Assembly (NCBI GenBank): GCA_026874595.1
Contig: CM049306.1
Coordinates: 53,472,019-53,536,018 of the forward strand
Source of the DNA: Sipunculus nudus
Lineage: Eukaryota; Annelida; Sipuncula; Golfingiida; Sipunculidae
Reading direction: 5' to 3'
DNA length: 64,000 nt
Position 1 is the stretch's first letter; each line of letters opens with the position of its first letter. The notes beneath the pieces were generated by a model that searched no databases, was not told where the DNA came from, and saw nothing but the letters and a program-made list of their open reading frames with translations. Position numbers and translations under genes: made by a program. Shown piece after piece: positions 49,029 to 59,014 of the stretch.

Positions 49029-52000
49029 CTATAAGAATCACACTCATACTTTGACCAGTGTTACGAAGGGTAGGACTCTCTTAAAAGAGTAAAAGGATTA
49101 TGGTTCGAAAATCAAGGACTGAGACTTTTGAACAGGATTCGATCGGCCTGGACTCCGACTTTCATCTGACATTGACGTTATGCATTAGATTATATAACAC
49201 TTCCGATCTCGGGCTCTTACGGTTCCCGCCAGGACAGCCCCGCTAATTTTCATATTAACATTCACAGAACAAAACGCCTAGGAGAAACGCACCACTACAA
49301 ACTAGTGTGAAGTCAATACAACAAATATGACATAAAATATCACCAATATAACAAAATATTAATTTCTCGAATCCTTGAGACTATTACAGGCTAAAGTATG
49401 GAAAACATATAGTTTTTCAAAATATTAGAGAGTGGCCTTTTAAATTCTAGCTTTAACAGTTTCCATCTTCGTTTCTTTAATCATTTTAAAATTTTAATTA
49501 TTTTATATGAATTGTACAAATAACTGTAGTTATAGCAACTGATGCTTGGTATTCTCTATGGCTCAGATGAAGCATTTAGTAGTCTGCGCATATCGAGAAA
49601 ACCGGAGAAAACGGGCAACAATATCCTAATCTCGTAGACGTGCCAGGAAACGAATCCGGGTCGCTAGCTTGTTACCATTCATTTTTGCGTGGGGTTTAAA
49701 TTAACATTTATATTACAGATTTGAAAAGAAAGATAACATTTCTGAGTTAAAAATCTAGGTTACAAGGTAAAAATATGTAAAATAAAGATTTTGACATTAA
49801 ATATGAATTCCTCGACCCCACAAATTAAAGAATCCACATACTGCAGTGTATTATTGGCAAAACCATTGAAACACTAATTTTCAAAATGGAGGACCAGCTT
49901 TTTTGTATTTCGTGACCATACGGATTCCGCAAACGCTTTTCATAGAGACAGTCTCACAAGATTCTCACACTATCATTCAGAGAAACCAAATCCATGGAGA
50001 AACCAACCACTAGACCCGACTTTGGGGGGTCCTACGACAAGTTTGAGAAGATGTCCTGTCCCAGTTCATCACCATCATCAGCCAGTTCAACAATTGCATG
50101 ATTGCGCGCATCTTCCGACTCCACAGTAAGCAACGTACGGCGTAAAACAAGGCTGCGTTCTAACTCCAATACTGTTCAGCATTATGTTTTCTGCCATACC
50201 GAGGGACGCTTGTAACAAGGATGATCTTGGATTCGGTGTTAGATACCGCACAGATTGGAAGCTTCTCAACCGCAGAAGACTCTATGCTGTCACGACAGTC
50301 AGGACAACCATTATCCGTGACATGCTCTTTGCTGACGACTGCGCCTTGAATGCATCTTCAGAATCAGACATGCAGCACAACAGGGACCTGTTTTCCCGTG
50401 CATATGACCACTTCGGACTTACCATCAGCATAATTAAGACTGCAGTGATGCAACAACAACCACCAGGAAAGCAATACGATAAACCCTCCATCATGGTGCA
50501 TGGATCAATTCTGAAGGTGGTTGACAAATTCACATATCTTGGGAGCACTTTGTCAAAAACAGCAAACATAGAAAACGAGGTCAACAGCAGAGTAGCAAAA
50601 GCCAGTATTGCTTTTGGTAGACTCCGCTCCAATGTCTGGGAGCATAGAGGCATCCATCTTGAAAACAAGATCCAGGTCTACAAAACATTAGTCATCACTA
50701 CCCTGATGTATTGATGCAAGACATGGACTGTCTATGCAAGACATGCCAAACAACTGAACCTCTTATACCTGACCTGCCTCCGTCTATAGATAGGCATTTG
50801 ATGATAAGACAAAGTTCCAGACACTGAGGCCCTAACACGTACCAACCTCCCATCAATCTACACCATTTCCATCGATCCCAGGTTCGATGAGCAAGTGCAT
50901 CGGAGGTCAGCGGAGGCGCTACAAGAACAGTCTCAAAGCATCGCTAAAAAGTATCAATCAACACAGATACGTGGGAAAGTCTAGCACAGAGAAGCAGAAT
51001 ACCCTGAGATAGCACGACTAGCACAGTCCAGGAGGAAACGTGAGGTCCGCAAGGCGAGGATGACAACTATCTCAACAGCAGACACCGACCACAAGTGTCC
51101 AACATGTGGGAGGTTCTTCCGTGCCCAGATTGGTCTGATAATTCATCTCCGGACACACAAAGTTAGATCAGCTGCAAAACCTTGATCATCATGGTCATCT
51201 TAACAAAGCGATGGAAGAACATCAAGGCTTAAAGGGACATAATTAGGAGCAATATTATTCCTATTCTTTCATACTATCAGTTCAATTTTGCTTTATACAA
51301 AAGTTTCCCAGCAAAACCATTCCAGTACACAGTCTCATTTCCTCGCATACGACTGTTTAACACCTTGTATTAGCCCTACGTGTTGGTAAACACAGTCTAT
51401 TTACGATAACAAGGCCGCGTGACCGGAGTCCGATTAAGAGAGGCAACACGCGGTGTTTTCAGTCAGGGGGAACATGTATTTTATTTTTTGAGTAAAGTCA
51501 GTCAGGATATCTCCTGATTGGCACGTGTTGTGGCTCTGCGCAGCACACGGCCTTATGCACTGTGTTTATATTTACACCTGTGATCGCGCCAGGTTCACTG
51601 TTTTTAACACTCGTTTATAGGAGTAAGCAAACGGTTTCAAGGCAATACTTTGGCAGGTAAAGAATTTATTTTAAAGAGAAGAAGCTATTTTTGTGTTAAC
51701 TCAACATGCTTTATAGGTGATTGGGCCCCTTTAACTCACCCATGATCATTGGTGCGGACGGTAGACAGGCCGTGCCTGCGCTGGTGCCGCCGATTGTCCC
51801 ACCATTGTTGTACACCGACTGGATAGCAAGCAGGGCTGGCGAGGCACTGCCCCCGTTGTACAACCTAAAATATGTATATAGAATTGCCAATTTTCTCAGT
51901 TTTGTTTTTTTATGCTTTGCCTTTTCAGGTGTTGCAACTGTGCGTAGCAAAAGGTCTGATCTTATTCTAGTCATTATATATTTGAGATGGTATTCAATAT

Positions 52001-54415
52001 ATGTGTCATATTGATGGATCACGTTCAAGTGGTTCAATCAGATTTTAATACCATCACTGCAAATAGCAATGCAATAATTCCTGTATCTTTTCATTACATA
52101 AAAAAACCCCAGAAATTCTGCTGTGAAATTGACGCCCAACATAAAAGGGAAATCTTTAATTCCATTTTCTGTCCCACTCGAGAAAGAGTTGTGTATTTCT
52201 AAGACAACATATTATTTATAAAGTTATTGTATCCTTATAATTCTTTAAAAAAAATGTAAATTTCACTCACGAGTTGATGATGCGGGCTTGGTCGCCCCCG
52301 CTGAAGAAGAAAGCGTTCATGGAGTTAATCTGGTTGACGACATTGGGGTCGCTGTTTGCGGCTGTGTTACCCTCATGGATTGGAATCCACTCTGCCACCC
52401 CCGCACCGTGACCCAGGAAATGTTGAACGTACCAAGAAGCACTTGACTCTGGAGTGCTAGAGGCAGCTGAAACCACGCCGATACGGGCACTTGCTCCTCC
52501 CTGAAGCGTTAAAGGTAGAGCATTTGTAGATATCGCTTCAGGATTTTATGTAAATAGTGGCAGGACAAGATCGGCTCCTAACCAGAAGAGGATCCCGTTT
52601 TATAAAGCATGGCAATCTTTGCAATGTTTTTGCGGCCTTGACCCCCTTTCTTTCCACCCCTGGGGACCCCTTTTATTTTTTTTTATCAAGAGTTGGACCC
52701 TTTCTTTTCCTAAATCATGGATCCGCCCCTACTAGCGGAGGCATAAAAATTTAGCTTTTGCTTTCTAAAGAGTTCACTGATATCAAGAATGGAGAACGAA
52801 AGAGGAAAGAAGAATGAAGGCTGTACATAAGGAAAGGGATATATGAGTACCGGTTGTGTTTTGGCCATTGCTGCAAGAACTAATCTGAAAGACCAGAACA
52901 TGAGGCCTGGTTCAATGTTTATGTGAATAAAATTTCTCCATTAAACGGGTTTTAGCTCAGTGCTGTTTTAACCTCTAACATAGATAGAGCTACATGTGAT
53001 CGGGGTTAAACTCGGTGAAATGTATAGCTTGGCGTCAAAAGGAATGTTAAGAACAACTATAGGACCAGATTCGGCGCTTGGATACGGATAAAATTAGGAC
53101 TGCACAAAAAGAGAAATGTTAAAACCGTTTGGATAAATATCAACATTTCTAAGGAATGTATATATTCTTTTAATAAAAAAAGGCAATCCGCTGTAACGAA
53201 GATCCCATTCTGTAATCATAAAAATATCGCCAGTTGAAGCCAAATATTCCAAGGTACACTTATATCGACTTGAAACATAACTTAAGACGCTCGCATTTTT
53301 TAAAATGCGTTACAAATGTTAAATAAGTTGGTATTTACTCGATTAACATCGATTCTCACCGGAGCCACCCGTAATCGATTTGATTATTGAAAGAACCAGG
53401 TAACTGATAATAGTATCCGCCGAAACTATAGTATATTGACATATCTAATTTCTATTATAACGATATATTGCGTCAGTGACATTTAAGGGCGTGCATTATT
53501 TTAAGTAACATGTGATCATACTGATTGGCGTTGATTTTATGTGTTAAGTCAAATTGAAGAACGGCAAATGTGTCCCCATAACCATCTCTGCGTGATTAGA
53601 ATAAAAAACCCTATGCATACCCGAAATTTATAAATCTAAAATCGGTAGGATAGTCCATTGATATAAAAACCAAACATAACTTTACGCCCTTAAAAGGTGG
53701 AAGCGAGCTCAACGTGTGATACCTGTATATCCGTAATTATGATTTCTTCAGTAAATGGAGATTTTCTAGCTGATTGATTTTCACACTACTATTGGTACGG
53801 CAGACAAAAGTTTCCATATAATTTGTTTAAAGGAGATTCAATCGGAAAACTTGACATATCATTATTTTTAAATCGACCGTGTATATGCATTTCCAGCTTG
53901 ATCTAATTGAACAATCTCTCCCTTTATTTGATTGACAGTGTCACTATATGTATGTCAGAAGGTTATTTGTAAAACTTGTTTTCCCGATCGCAACGAAGTA
54001 TAAAATACGCTCGTATAAACTGACCCTAGATATCATAATAGGAACAGAGAGAAACATATTGATGCGTTGTATTTTTGTCCCTGAATGTCTTTTATTCGAT
54101 ATATATTTATTGCCATCAACAGTGTAACACTTATTTACAGTCATTCGTGAATAGCTACCAGACCATATTAAGGAGAGGGTTTGAAAGAAAATATAGTATT
54201 CCCTTACTTTGTGAAGGACTGAAATCCTATTACCATCCTATTATCACCTTTTGAGTGCGTTAATATAATGATTAGGAGTATTGTATACTCACCGACCAGT
54301 CGACGAACTTTCCCCAAACTGCGTCATTTCCATCTGCCATGCCTCCTCCCATCAGCACCAGCCTCTTTGCTGCAGCAGCCGCCAGGAAGCAGCACAGGGT
54401 GAGAAAACGCAGCAT
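42281..54415 (-). CDS. secreted cyanophycinase-like peptidase, family S51, complete seven-exon gene
   Basis: Exons 54415-54293, 52500-52271, 51864-51740, 47656-47527, 45715-45574, 45308-45130 and 42548-42281 join in frame to 1,197 bases (398 residues plus TAA), all with GT-AG introns. Residues 1-16 (MLRFLTLCCFLAAAAA) form a signal peptide. Then come KRLVLMGGG, a start typical of S51; GGDQ at 109-112; GGTSAG at 143-148 with the expected nucleophile Ser146; Asp199, His201, Phe202, Arg205, Arg207 and Arg210; and GIGVDEDTALFIE at 228-240. Cyanophycinase is a serine exopeptidase that releases beta-Asp-Arg dipeptides from cyanophycin. The spacing of the Asp/Arg cluster matches bacterial CphB as I recall it. 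Bacterial CphB is near 270 residues; secreted forms near 400 resemble this one. Residues after about 260 form an unrecognised C-terminal region. The true substrate is unknown. Aspartyl dipeptidase is a less likely alternative, being shorter and cytosolic. Confidence 0.87.
42751..42789. repeat. (AT)n microsatellite
   Basis: About 19 dinucleotides in peptidase intron 6. Confidence 0.97.
43115..43315. repeat. tandem duplication, two copies of about 95 bp
   Basis: The copies share aactggcgatgttggcaaga and flanking text (cctgtcctgg..., ...gacagaatactt). They start near 43115 and 43222 and are moderately diverged. Confidence 0.75.
43400..44960. repeat. two diverged direct copies of a segment of about 0.7 kb
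   Basis: Shared landmarks in the same order include ctctagcccgaacatt / ctctagcccaaacatt, ttcccagcatgccttg, and a gcagactctcctcc / gtaaactctccacc block. The offset varies from about 790 to 880 bases, indicating old divergence with indels. Confidence 0.6.
45130..45308 (-). CDS. S51 peptidase exon 6: end of catalytic fold and start of extension
   Basis: 179 bases, acceptor ttgatcaag, donor AGAA/gtaagt. It starts VIGSGGVYIPDLTS, where bacterial cyanophycinases have their last strand, and continues into ISNVRTYYLTQNDKIRLSTL, which I do not recognise. The acceptor lacks a strong pyrimidine tract, but the frame and family match require it. Confidence 0.8.
45574..45715 (-). CDS. S51 peptidase exon 5: arginine cluster and GIGVDEDTA
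   Basis: 142 bases, acceptor ttcctcacag, donor GAG/gtatga. It encodes SERGREGRLIRLISDT and GVTKGIGVDEDTALFIE. The three Arg residues (205, 207, 210) bind substrate in CphB; GIGVDEDTA is a strong family signature. Confidence 0.9.
45716..47526 (-). other. intron 4 of the S51 peptidase gene
   Basis: 1.8 kb with an AT microsatellite and no coding exon. A 147-codon minus-strand ORF at 47023-47466 is partly the microsatellite and is not supported. Confidence 0.65.
47099..47155. repeat. (AT)n microsatellite
   Basis: About 28 dinucleotides in peptidase intron 4 (between exons 4 and 5); it creates a Tyr-Ile repeat in a chance minus-strand ORF. Confidence 0.97.
47527..47656 (-). CDS. S51 peptidase exon 4: DDFITDSHF
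   Basis: 130 bases, acceptor cttgacag, donor TTTAG/gtatga. It encodes a Pro/Tyr-rich loop (YGAYPAPAPTYDDLEYNP) and then GGIGVLDDFITDSHF, leading into the Asp-x-His-Phe active-site block. Confidence 0.88.
47719..47787 (+). repeat. 35-bp tandem duplication
   Basis: ttttgatacgagcagttaat occurs at 47719 and 47754 with identical downstream gccggatagagag. It lies in peptidase intron 3, about 60 bases from exon 4. Confidence 0.95.
48970..49026. repeat. (AT)n microsatellite
   Basis: About 28 dinucleotides in peptidase intron 3. Confidence 0.97.
49830..51195 (+). pseudogene. dead non-LTR retrotransposon (LINE) fragment, reverse transcriptase plus C-terminal zinc finger
   Basis: An open frame at 50184-50714 encodes the later part of a LINE reverse transcriptase: MLFADDCAL (the catalytic YADD-type motif as FADD), FGLTISIIKTAVM, and VVDKFTYLGSTLS. 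Upstream 49840-50180 holds frameshifted pieces of the earlier RT domain. The frame stops at 50715 (TGA where related elements have a sense codon), and later fragments are broken by more stops. At 51096-51157 a C2H2 finger is readable (CPTCGRFFRAQIGLIIHLRTH), typical of the C-terminus of one animal LINE lineage. It lies in intron 3 of the minus-strand peptidase gene, opposite in direction. I cannot assign the clade. Confidence 0.85.
51229..51734. mobile_element. TTAA-flanked MITE abutting a splice donor
   Basis: 506 bases bounded by TTAA on both sides, with inverted ends TTAAAGGGAC and TTAAAGGGGC. It is homologous along its length to 37915-38424. TTAA target sites suggest piggyBac-type mobilisation. 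It has no ORF of its own. The right TTAA shares one base with the donor hexamer of peptidase exon 3. Confidence 0.82.
51740..51864 (-). CDS. S51 peptidase exon 3: nucleophile motif GGTSAG
   Basis: 125 bases, acceptor tattttag, donor ATGG/gtgagt. It encodes GGTIGGTSAGTACLPSAPMI with the expected catalytic Ser146. The intron immediately after the donor is a MITE end. Confidence 0.9.
52271..52500 (-). CDS. S51 peptidase exon 2: ARIGVVSAASS to GGDQ
   Basis: 230 bases, acceptor gcttcag, donor CTC/gtgagt. It encodes GGASARIGVVSAASSTPESS, where S51 enzymes have a similar ARI-V-AS strand, and ends AFFFSGGDQARIINS. GGDQ supplies a conserved active-site Gln (residue 112) in cyanophycinases. Confidence 0.88.
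52501..54292 (-). other. intron 1 of the S51 peptidase gene
   Basis: 1.8 kb, AT-rich. Only the dispersed 'ggatccgcc' element near its 3' end is recognisable. Confidence 0.7.
52575..52735 (+). repeat. dispersed element, related to 39965-40175
   Basis: The second member of the 'aagaggatcc ... ggatccgcc' family, in peptidase intron 1, about 75 bases upstream (in gene sense) of exon 2. Confidence 0.6.
54293..54415 (-). CDS. S51 peptidase exon 1: signal peptide and first beta strand
   Basis: 41 codons from ATG to a phase-0 donor (TCG/gtgagt). A short n-region MLRF is followed by a hydrophobic Ala/Leu/Cys core, then KRLVLMGGGMADGNDAVWG. This ATG is chosen because it starts a complete signal peptide and mature S51 proteins begin soon afterwards with a hydrophobic strand and GGG. 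An upstream in-frame ATG would bury the signal peptide. Confidence 0.85.
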
Positions 54416-55930
54416 CTTCCCCGAGAAAGGTATAGCTATTCTTAAGTCTTGTGAATCAAGCCAGGTTCTGTAAACCAGTCCTCGGGGCCACGCGTAATAT
54501 CTCAATGTCACGGGAACAAACACTTGTTCCAGCCGAGATAAGAGAAGCCTGTCTTTCAAAAAGGCAATCGGGTGGACTTTGGAATTCCAGTGCCTTGTCA
54601 AACTCATTGGTTGGTAAATTATTTTTTAGGACATTGGTGAATGAAGGAATATGTCACAAATATAACAATTAAGTATAAGCTTTTAGAAAATAAGGTATTG
54701 TGCTTCCAGCATAAGTTCATTCAATCTTAATCAGGTTTGGATATAATATTCCATATCAGACTCATAAGTGGAACCAGAGTCTATAATTTTTATTTTATTA
54801 ATATATTTCATTTGCAGTATATTAATATTATTCTCTGTTTGTGGGGGGGGGGGGGGGGATTTCATTGACCACCACCGCCCCCCTTGCCAAAAAGTGATGG
54901 GGGGGGGGGTATATGTACTACACTGTTAAAAATTGCCGTAAAATAACGGCGCATAAGACTGTAAATTTACGCCGCTTTGCAATGTAGACGCTCTTGTGCG
55001 TTGAATAACGCGCAAATGCAACGTCAAATGATGAGCGTCTGTGAAAATGGTGTGACACGTGTGTAAAGCAGACGGTACAGATGAAATAAACCGCGCGTCA
55101 TGTGATAAGCGGGGCCACTCATGACGTCAACATCCTGGATCTTTTGACTCCACGGCGGGAAGAGAAGCCATTTTTGTCCGTCCGCTGGCTGCTGAAAGTC
55201 ACAGAAGTTACCCTGCATCTCATTGGTAAAATGTTCTTCTTTAATATTTAGGCATAAATCTGTTTACTGTGTTAGTTGTTATTTTAATACTGTGTAATAG
55301 TGTACGTTGGTAATGGTATAGTGGTACGAGGCCAGTCTCGTGCATGTGTTCCCTCAGTTTGGGGGGGGGGGGGGGGGCGACTGTCACTGGCAGGGGTAGA
55401 AGAGTGATTGAGTTGGAAATATATATTATGTAGGCTATATATGTGTATATATATATTATATATAATACACATTTTATAATGTGTGACATTTGTGTGATGT
55501 TGATATTATATATTAATTAAGTGCAGGTTTTATGTTTCCATTAAATGTCAACTCTAAACCATGTTTAGATTATTACTAGATAACCTTATATTTCAGTTAA
55601 CTCAGAAATGGAAACAAAGTCAAATTTTCTAATTATTAATATATTACCTGTCCAATATATAAAAGTAATTGTTACTTGCTCAATATCAGTGTTGGGGATG
55701 ATTACATTGACCAATCACCCCTTGTTAAAAAAGTGGGGGGGGGGGGATATATAACCCCCATTCCCTGCATTGATGCCAATGCTTATCATTAATGATTAAG
55801 TCTTTTTTAGTTTCAGGGAATTGCCAATTAGGAAAAAGGAAGAAAGCCCCCCCCCCCCCCGACCCACAAACACACGCACCTGGCCATGTCTGGGTGTATA
55901 TCTTGCATGAATGGTATAAATATACATGTC

Positions 55931-55958
<28 letters not shown>
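55931..55958. repeat. (AT)n microsatellite at a duplication boundary
   Basis: It sits exactly where the two tandem copies of the transposon interior begin to match; copy 2 has only a short atatatat there. It may have been the recombination point. Confidence 0.9.
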
Positions 55959-55963
<5 letters not shown>

Positions 55964-56334
55964 AAAGGTGAAATATTGGTAAAGGCACCACTGAAAACAG
56001 TTATGAATTATTTATTTACTAGATTTTAAATGAGGCCTTGAATAAGGTTTTCCCACTTACATGTCAACCAGAGAAATTAAGATATCAAAGTCCCTTTATT
56101 TTTTTTAATATTTTTTACAGATGCTTAAACAGAGAATAAACACAGACCAAACTAATAATTAACAGCTTTGAGACAATTTCCTAAATTTCTTAACATGTTT
56201 TAGAAGAAAAAAAACATACCATGCTAGCCAAAGTGCTAACACTTTAACCAGTCTTTTTGAGAGAGAGAGAGGGAGAGAGAGAGCCTGAAAATAATGGCTG
56301 CTAAGGCACAGCCAAATACTGTTTATGTTTTCAG

Positions 56335-56427
56335 AAAATGGTCAAGCATTTCCATCAGTGTGGCAAATTCAAAGAAGATTTGGGTACCATCATGGCAACT
56401 TTCCTATTTCTTAAGAATAGGAATTAT
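56335..56427 (+). CDS. exon-like segment of transposon cargo, copy 1
   Basis: 93 bases, preceded by atgttttcag and followed by gtaagt. Open in phase 0, encoding KMVKHFHQCGKFKEDLGTIM and ATFLFLKNRNY. I do not recognise the family. The identical copy at 57856 and the clean splice signals support a real exon, but a chance ORF is possible. Confidence 0.4.
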
Positions 56428-56464
56428 GTAAGTTTAAACATCACATAAAAATATACTGCCTTTT

Positions 56465-56990
56465 TAGATTAGCTGACTGTAAGTCATTTGAGCTACAGGG
56501 AAGACACCACCTCTGTCACTGTCGTTCACTGATACCAGTACTAAAGTTGTTATTGAAATTTTGTTGGAAAACATAGCTCATTGCCCCCCTCCCCCCCACA
56601 AATTGTTCTAGCAAGGCCTAGTGAAACCATCTGTAATGTCCAGGTTTGCTCAACTGGAAATTTGCCAGAGACCCCCCCCCCCCCCAACTCTGTTGTACAG
56701 GGTTGCAATTTCCATTCATAATGTGGGTTGGATGGGGTTTTTGACACCCCCCTCACTCACATATAGGCCTTTGTAATGGGGTATACCACATCTCATCCAT
56801 CAGTATGCATCAGACTGAGCGCATTTATACTTGTACTAAGATTCAAAATTGGTAGTACTTGCTTTATACATGTACTTGTCACACCTTAAAAAATAATAAC
56901 TTTTCAAATAATAGTCAAGTTTATCATCAGGGAACCCGGAAAGATTACGCAGGTTTGCATTATGCCTGTAGCCCTTGTTATATTATAATA
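56465..56990 (+). mobile_element. dispersed-family member inside the CACTG element, copy 1
   Basis: It starts ttagctgactgtaagtcatttg and ends gcaggtttgcattatgcctgtagccc, the same two ends as the longer relatives. It is contained in the 1.5-kb duplication, so it was present before that duplication. Confidence 0.65.
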
Positions 56991-57855
56991 GCTAGTATAT
57001 GTAAATGCAATTACAAATGTTACATCATTTTGTAATATAAAGGCTTTACTGCATATATATATTGCTTCCTATTTATAAATCCTCTTACACATGTGATGCT
57101 GTTTTGCACCTTTCTGTTTATACACTGAGTAAAAACATTTGTTTACCCAATATTTACCATTTTTATATGCAATACAGCACTTTGGTTTATTAATTTATAT
57201 ACCTGCACTTACTTTGTAAATATTATTAATATGCCTGGTGCTGAGATTGTCTTTCGTTGGTTACATCTTTATCAGTTCTGTTTTTATATACTTCTAGAAT
57301 TTCTTCCACTTGTGCAGGCGTTAAGAGAACCATACATTCATCAATGATTAGAGGAAAGATGACGATTTGACTCCACGGCGAGAAGAGAAGCCATTTTTGT
57401 CCGTCCGCTGGCTGCTGAAAGTCACAGAAATTACCCAGCATCTCATTGGTAAAATGTTCTTCTTTAATATATATATATCCCTTAAAGGTGAAATATTGGT
57501 AAAGGCACCACTGAAAACAGTTATGAATTATTTATTTACTAGATTTTAAATGAGGCCTTGAATAAGGTTTTCCCACTTACATGTCAACCAGAGAAATTAA
57601 GATATCAAAGTCCCTTTATTTTTTTAAATATTTTTAACAGATGCTTAAACAGAGAATTAACACAGACCAAACAAATAATTAACAGCTTTGAGACAATTTC
57701 CTAAATTTCTTAACATGTTTTAGAAGAAAAAAAAACATACCATGCTAGCCAAAGTGCTAACACTTTAACCAGTCTTTTTGAGAGAGAGAGAGGGAGAGAG
57801 AGAGCCTGAAAATAATGGCTGCTAAGGCACAGCCAAATACTGTTTATGTTTTCAG

Positions 57856-57948
57856 AAAATGGTCAAGCATTTCCATCAGTGTGGCAAATTCAAAGAAGAT
57901 TTGGGTACCATCATGGCAACTTTCCTATTTCTTAAGAATAGGAATTAT
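57856..57948 (+). CDS. exon-like segment of transposon cargo, copy 2
   Basis: Base-for-base the same as 56335-56427 by eye, with the same acceptor and donor. If both are used the product would have a 31-residue internal repeat, with no frameshift because the exon is a multiple of three. Confidence 0.4.
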
Positions 57949-57984
57949 GTAAGTTTAAACATCACATAATAATATACTGCCTTT

Positions 57985-58492
57985 TTAGATTAGCTGACTG
58001 TAAGTCATTTGAGCTACAGGGAAGACACCACCTCTGTCACTGTCGTTCACTGATACCAGTACTAAAGTTGTTATTGAAATTTTGTTGGAAAACATAGCTC
58101 ATTGCCTCCCCCACAAATTGTTCTAGCAAGGCCTAGTGAAACCATCTGTAATGTCCAGGTTTGCTCAACTGGAAATTTGCCAGAGACCCCCCCCCCCCCA
58201 ACTCTGTTGTACAGGGTTGCAATTTCCATTCATAATGTGGGTTGGATGGGGTTTTTGACACCCCCCTCACTCACATATAGGCCTTTGTAATGGGGTATAC
58301 CACATCTCATCCATCAGTATGCATCAGACTGAGCGCATTTATACTTGTACTAAGATTCAAAATTGGTAGTACTTGCTTTATACATGTACTTGTCACACCT
58401 TAAAAAATAATAACCTTTCAAATAATAGTCAAGTTTATCATCAGGGAACCCGGAAAGATTACGCAGGTTTGCATTATGCCTGTAGCCCTTGT
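57985..58492 (+). mobile_element. dispersed-family member inside the CACTG element, copy 2
   Basis: Duplicate of 56465-56990, differing mainly in lengths of C tracts. Confidence 0.65.
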
Positions 58493-58831
58493 TATATTAT
58501 AATAGCTAGTATATGTAAATGCAATTACAAATGTTACATCATTTTGTAATATAAAGGCTTTACTGCATATATATATTGCTTCCTATTTATAAATCCTCTT
58601 ACACATGTGATGCTGTTTTGCACCTTTCTGTTTATACACTGAGTAAAAACATTTGTTGACCCAATATTTACCATTTTTATATGCAATACAGCACTTTGGT
58701 TTATTAATTTATATACCTGCACTTACTTTGTAAATATTATTAATATGCCTGGTGCTGAGATTGTCTTTCGTTGGTTACATGTTTATCAGTTCTGTTTTTA
58801 TATACTTCTAGAATTTGTTCTACTTGTGCAG

Positions 58832-59014
58832 GCGTTCAGAGAACCATACATTCATCAATGATTAGAGGAAAGATGACGTAAATGTTCCACGCCTTACCAA
58901 ACTTAGAGCTGTGAACAAAGTACAAATGCAAGATGTGCAAGGTGCACAACTACACTGGCAAGCAGTTGCAGGGTAAATTCCTAGCAGAGAAATTTGCAGA
59001 AAAGGTACACCAAG
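58832..59014 (+). CDS. candidate exon of transposon cargo (CxxC-containing)
   Basis: It lies between an acceptor-like ttgtgcag and a strong donor caag/gtaagt. Stops cross the first half in every frame, so only the 3' part can be coding unless translation starts inside. One frame gives YKCKMCKVHNYTGKQLQGKF, a CxxC followed by His that resembles the start of a zinc finger; another gives PRLTKLRAVNKVQMQDVQGA. I cannot choose between them. Confidence 0.3.

Larger units (their letters stand above)
55960..58877 (+). repeat. 1.5-kb tandem duplication inside the CACTG element
   Basis: 55961-57364 recurs at 57481-58877 with an offset of 1,520 shrinking to 1,513 because of indels, mostly in homopolymers. 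Identity appears very high. The 5' module ttgactccacggcg...catctcattggtaaaatg is also present at both 55145-55236 and 57367-57456, but in the first copy about 700 extra bases (55255-55960) separate it from the rest. Confidence 0.92.

Noticed and set aside
50282-50668. A 128-codon minus ORF opposite the LINE RT.
   Set aside because: It is the antisense shadow of the RT frame.
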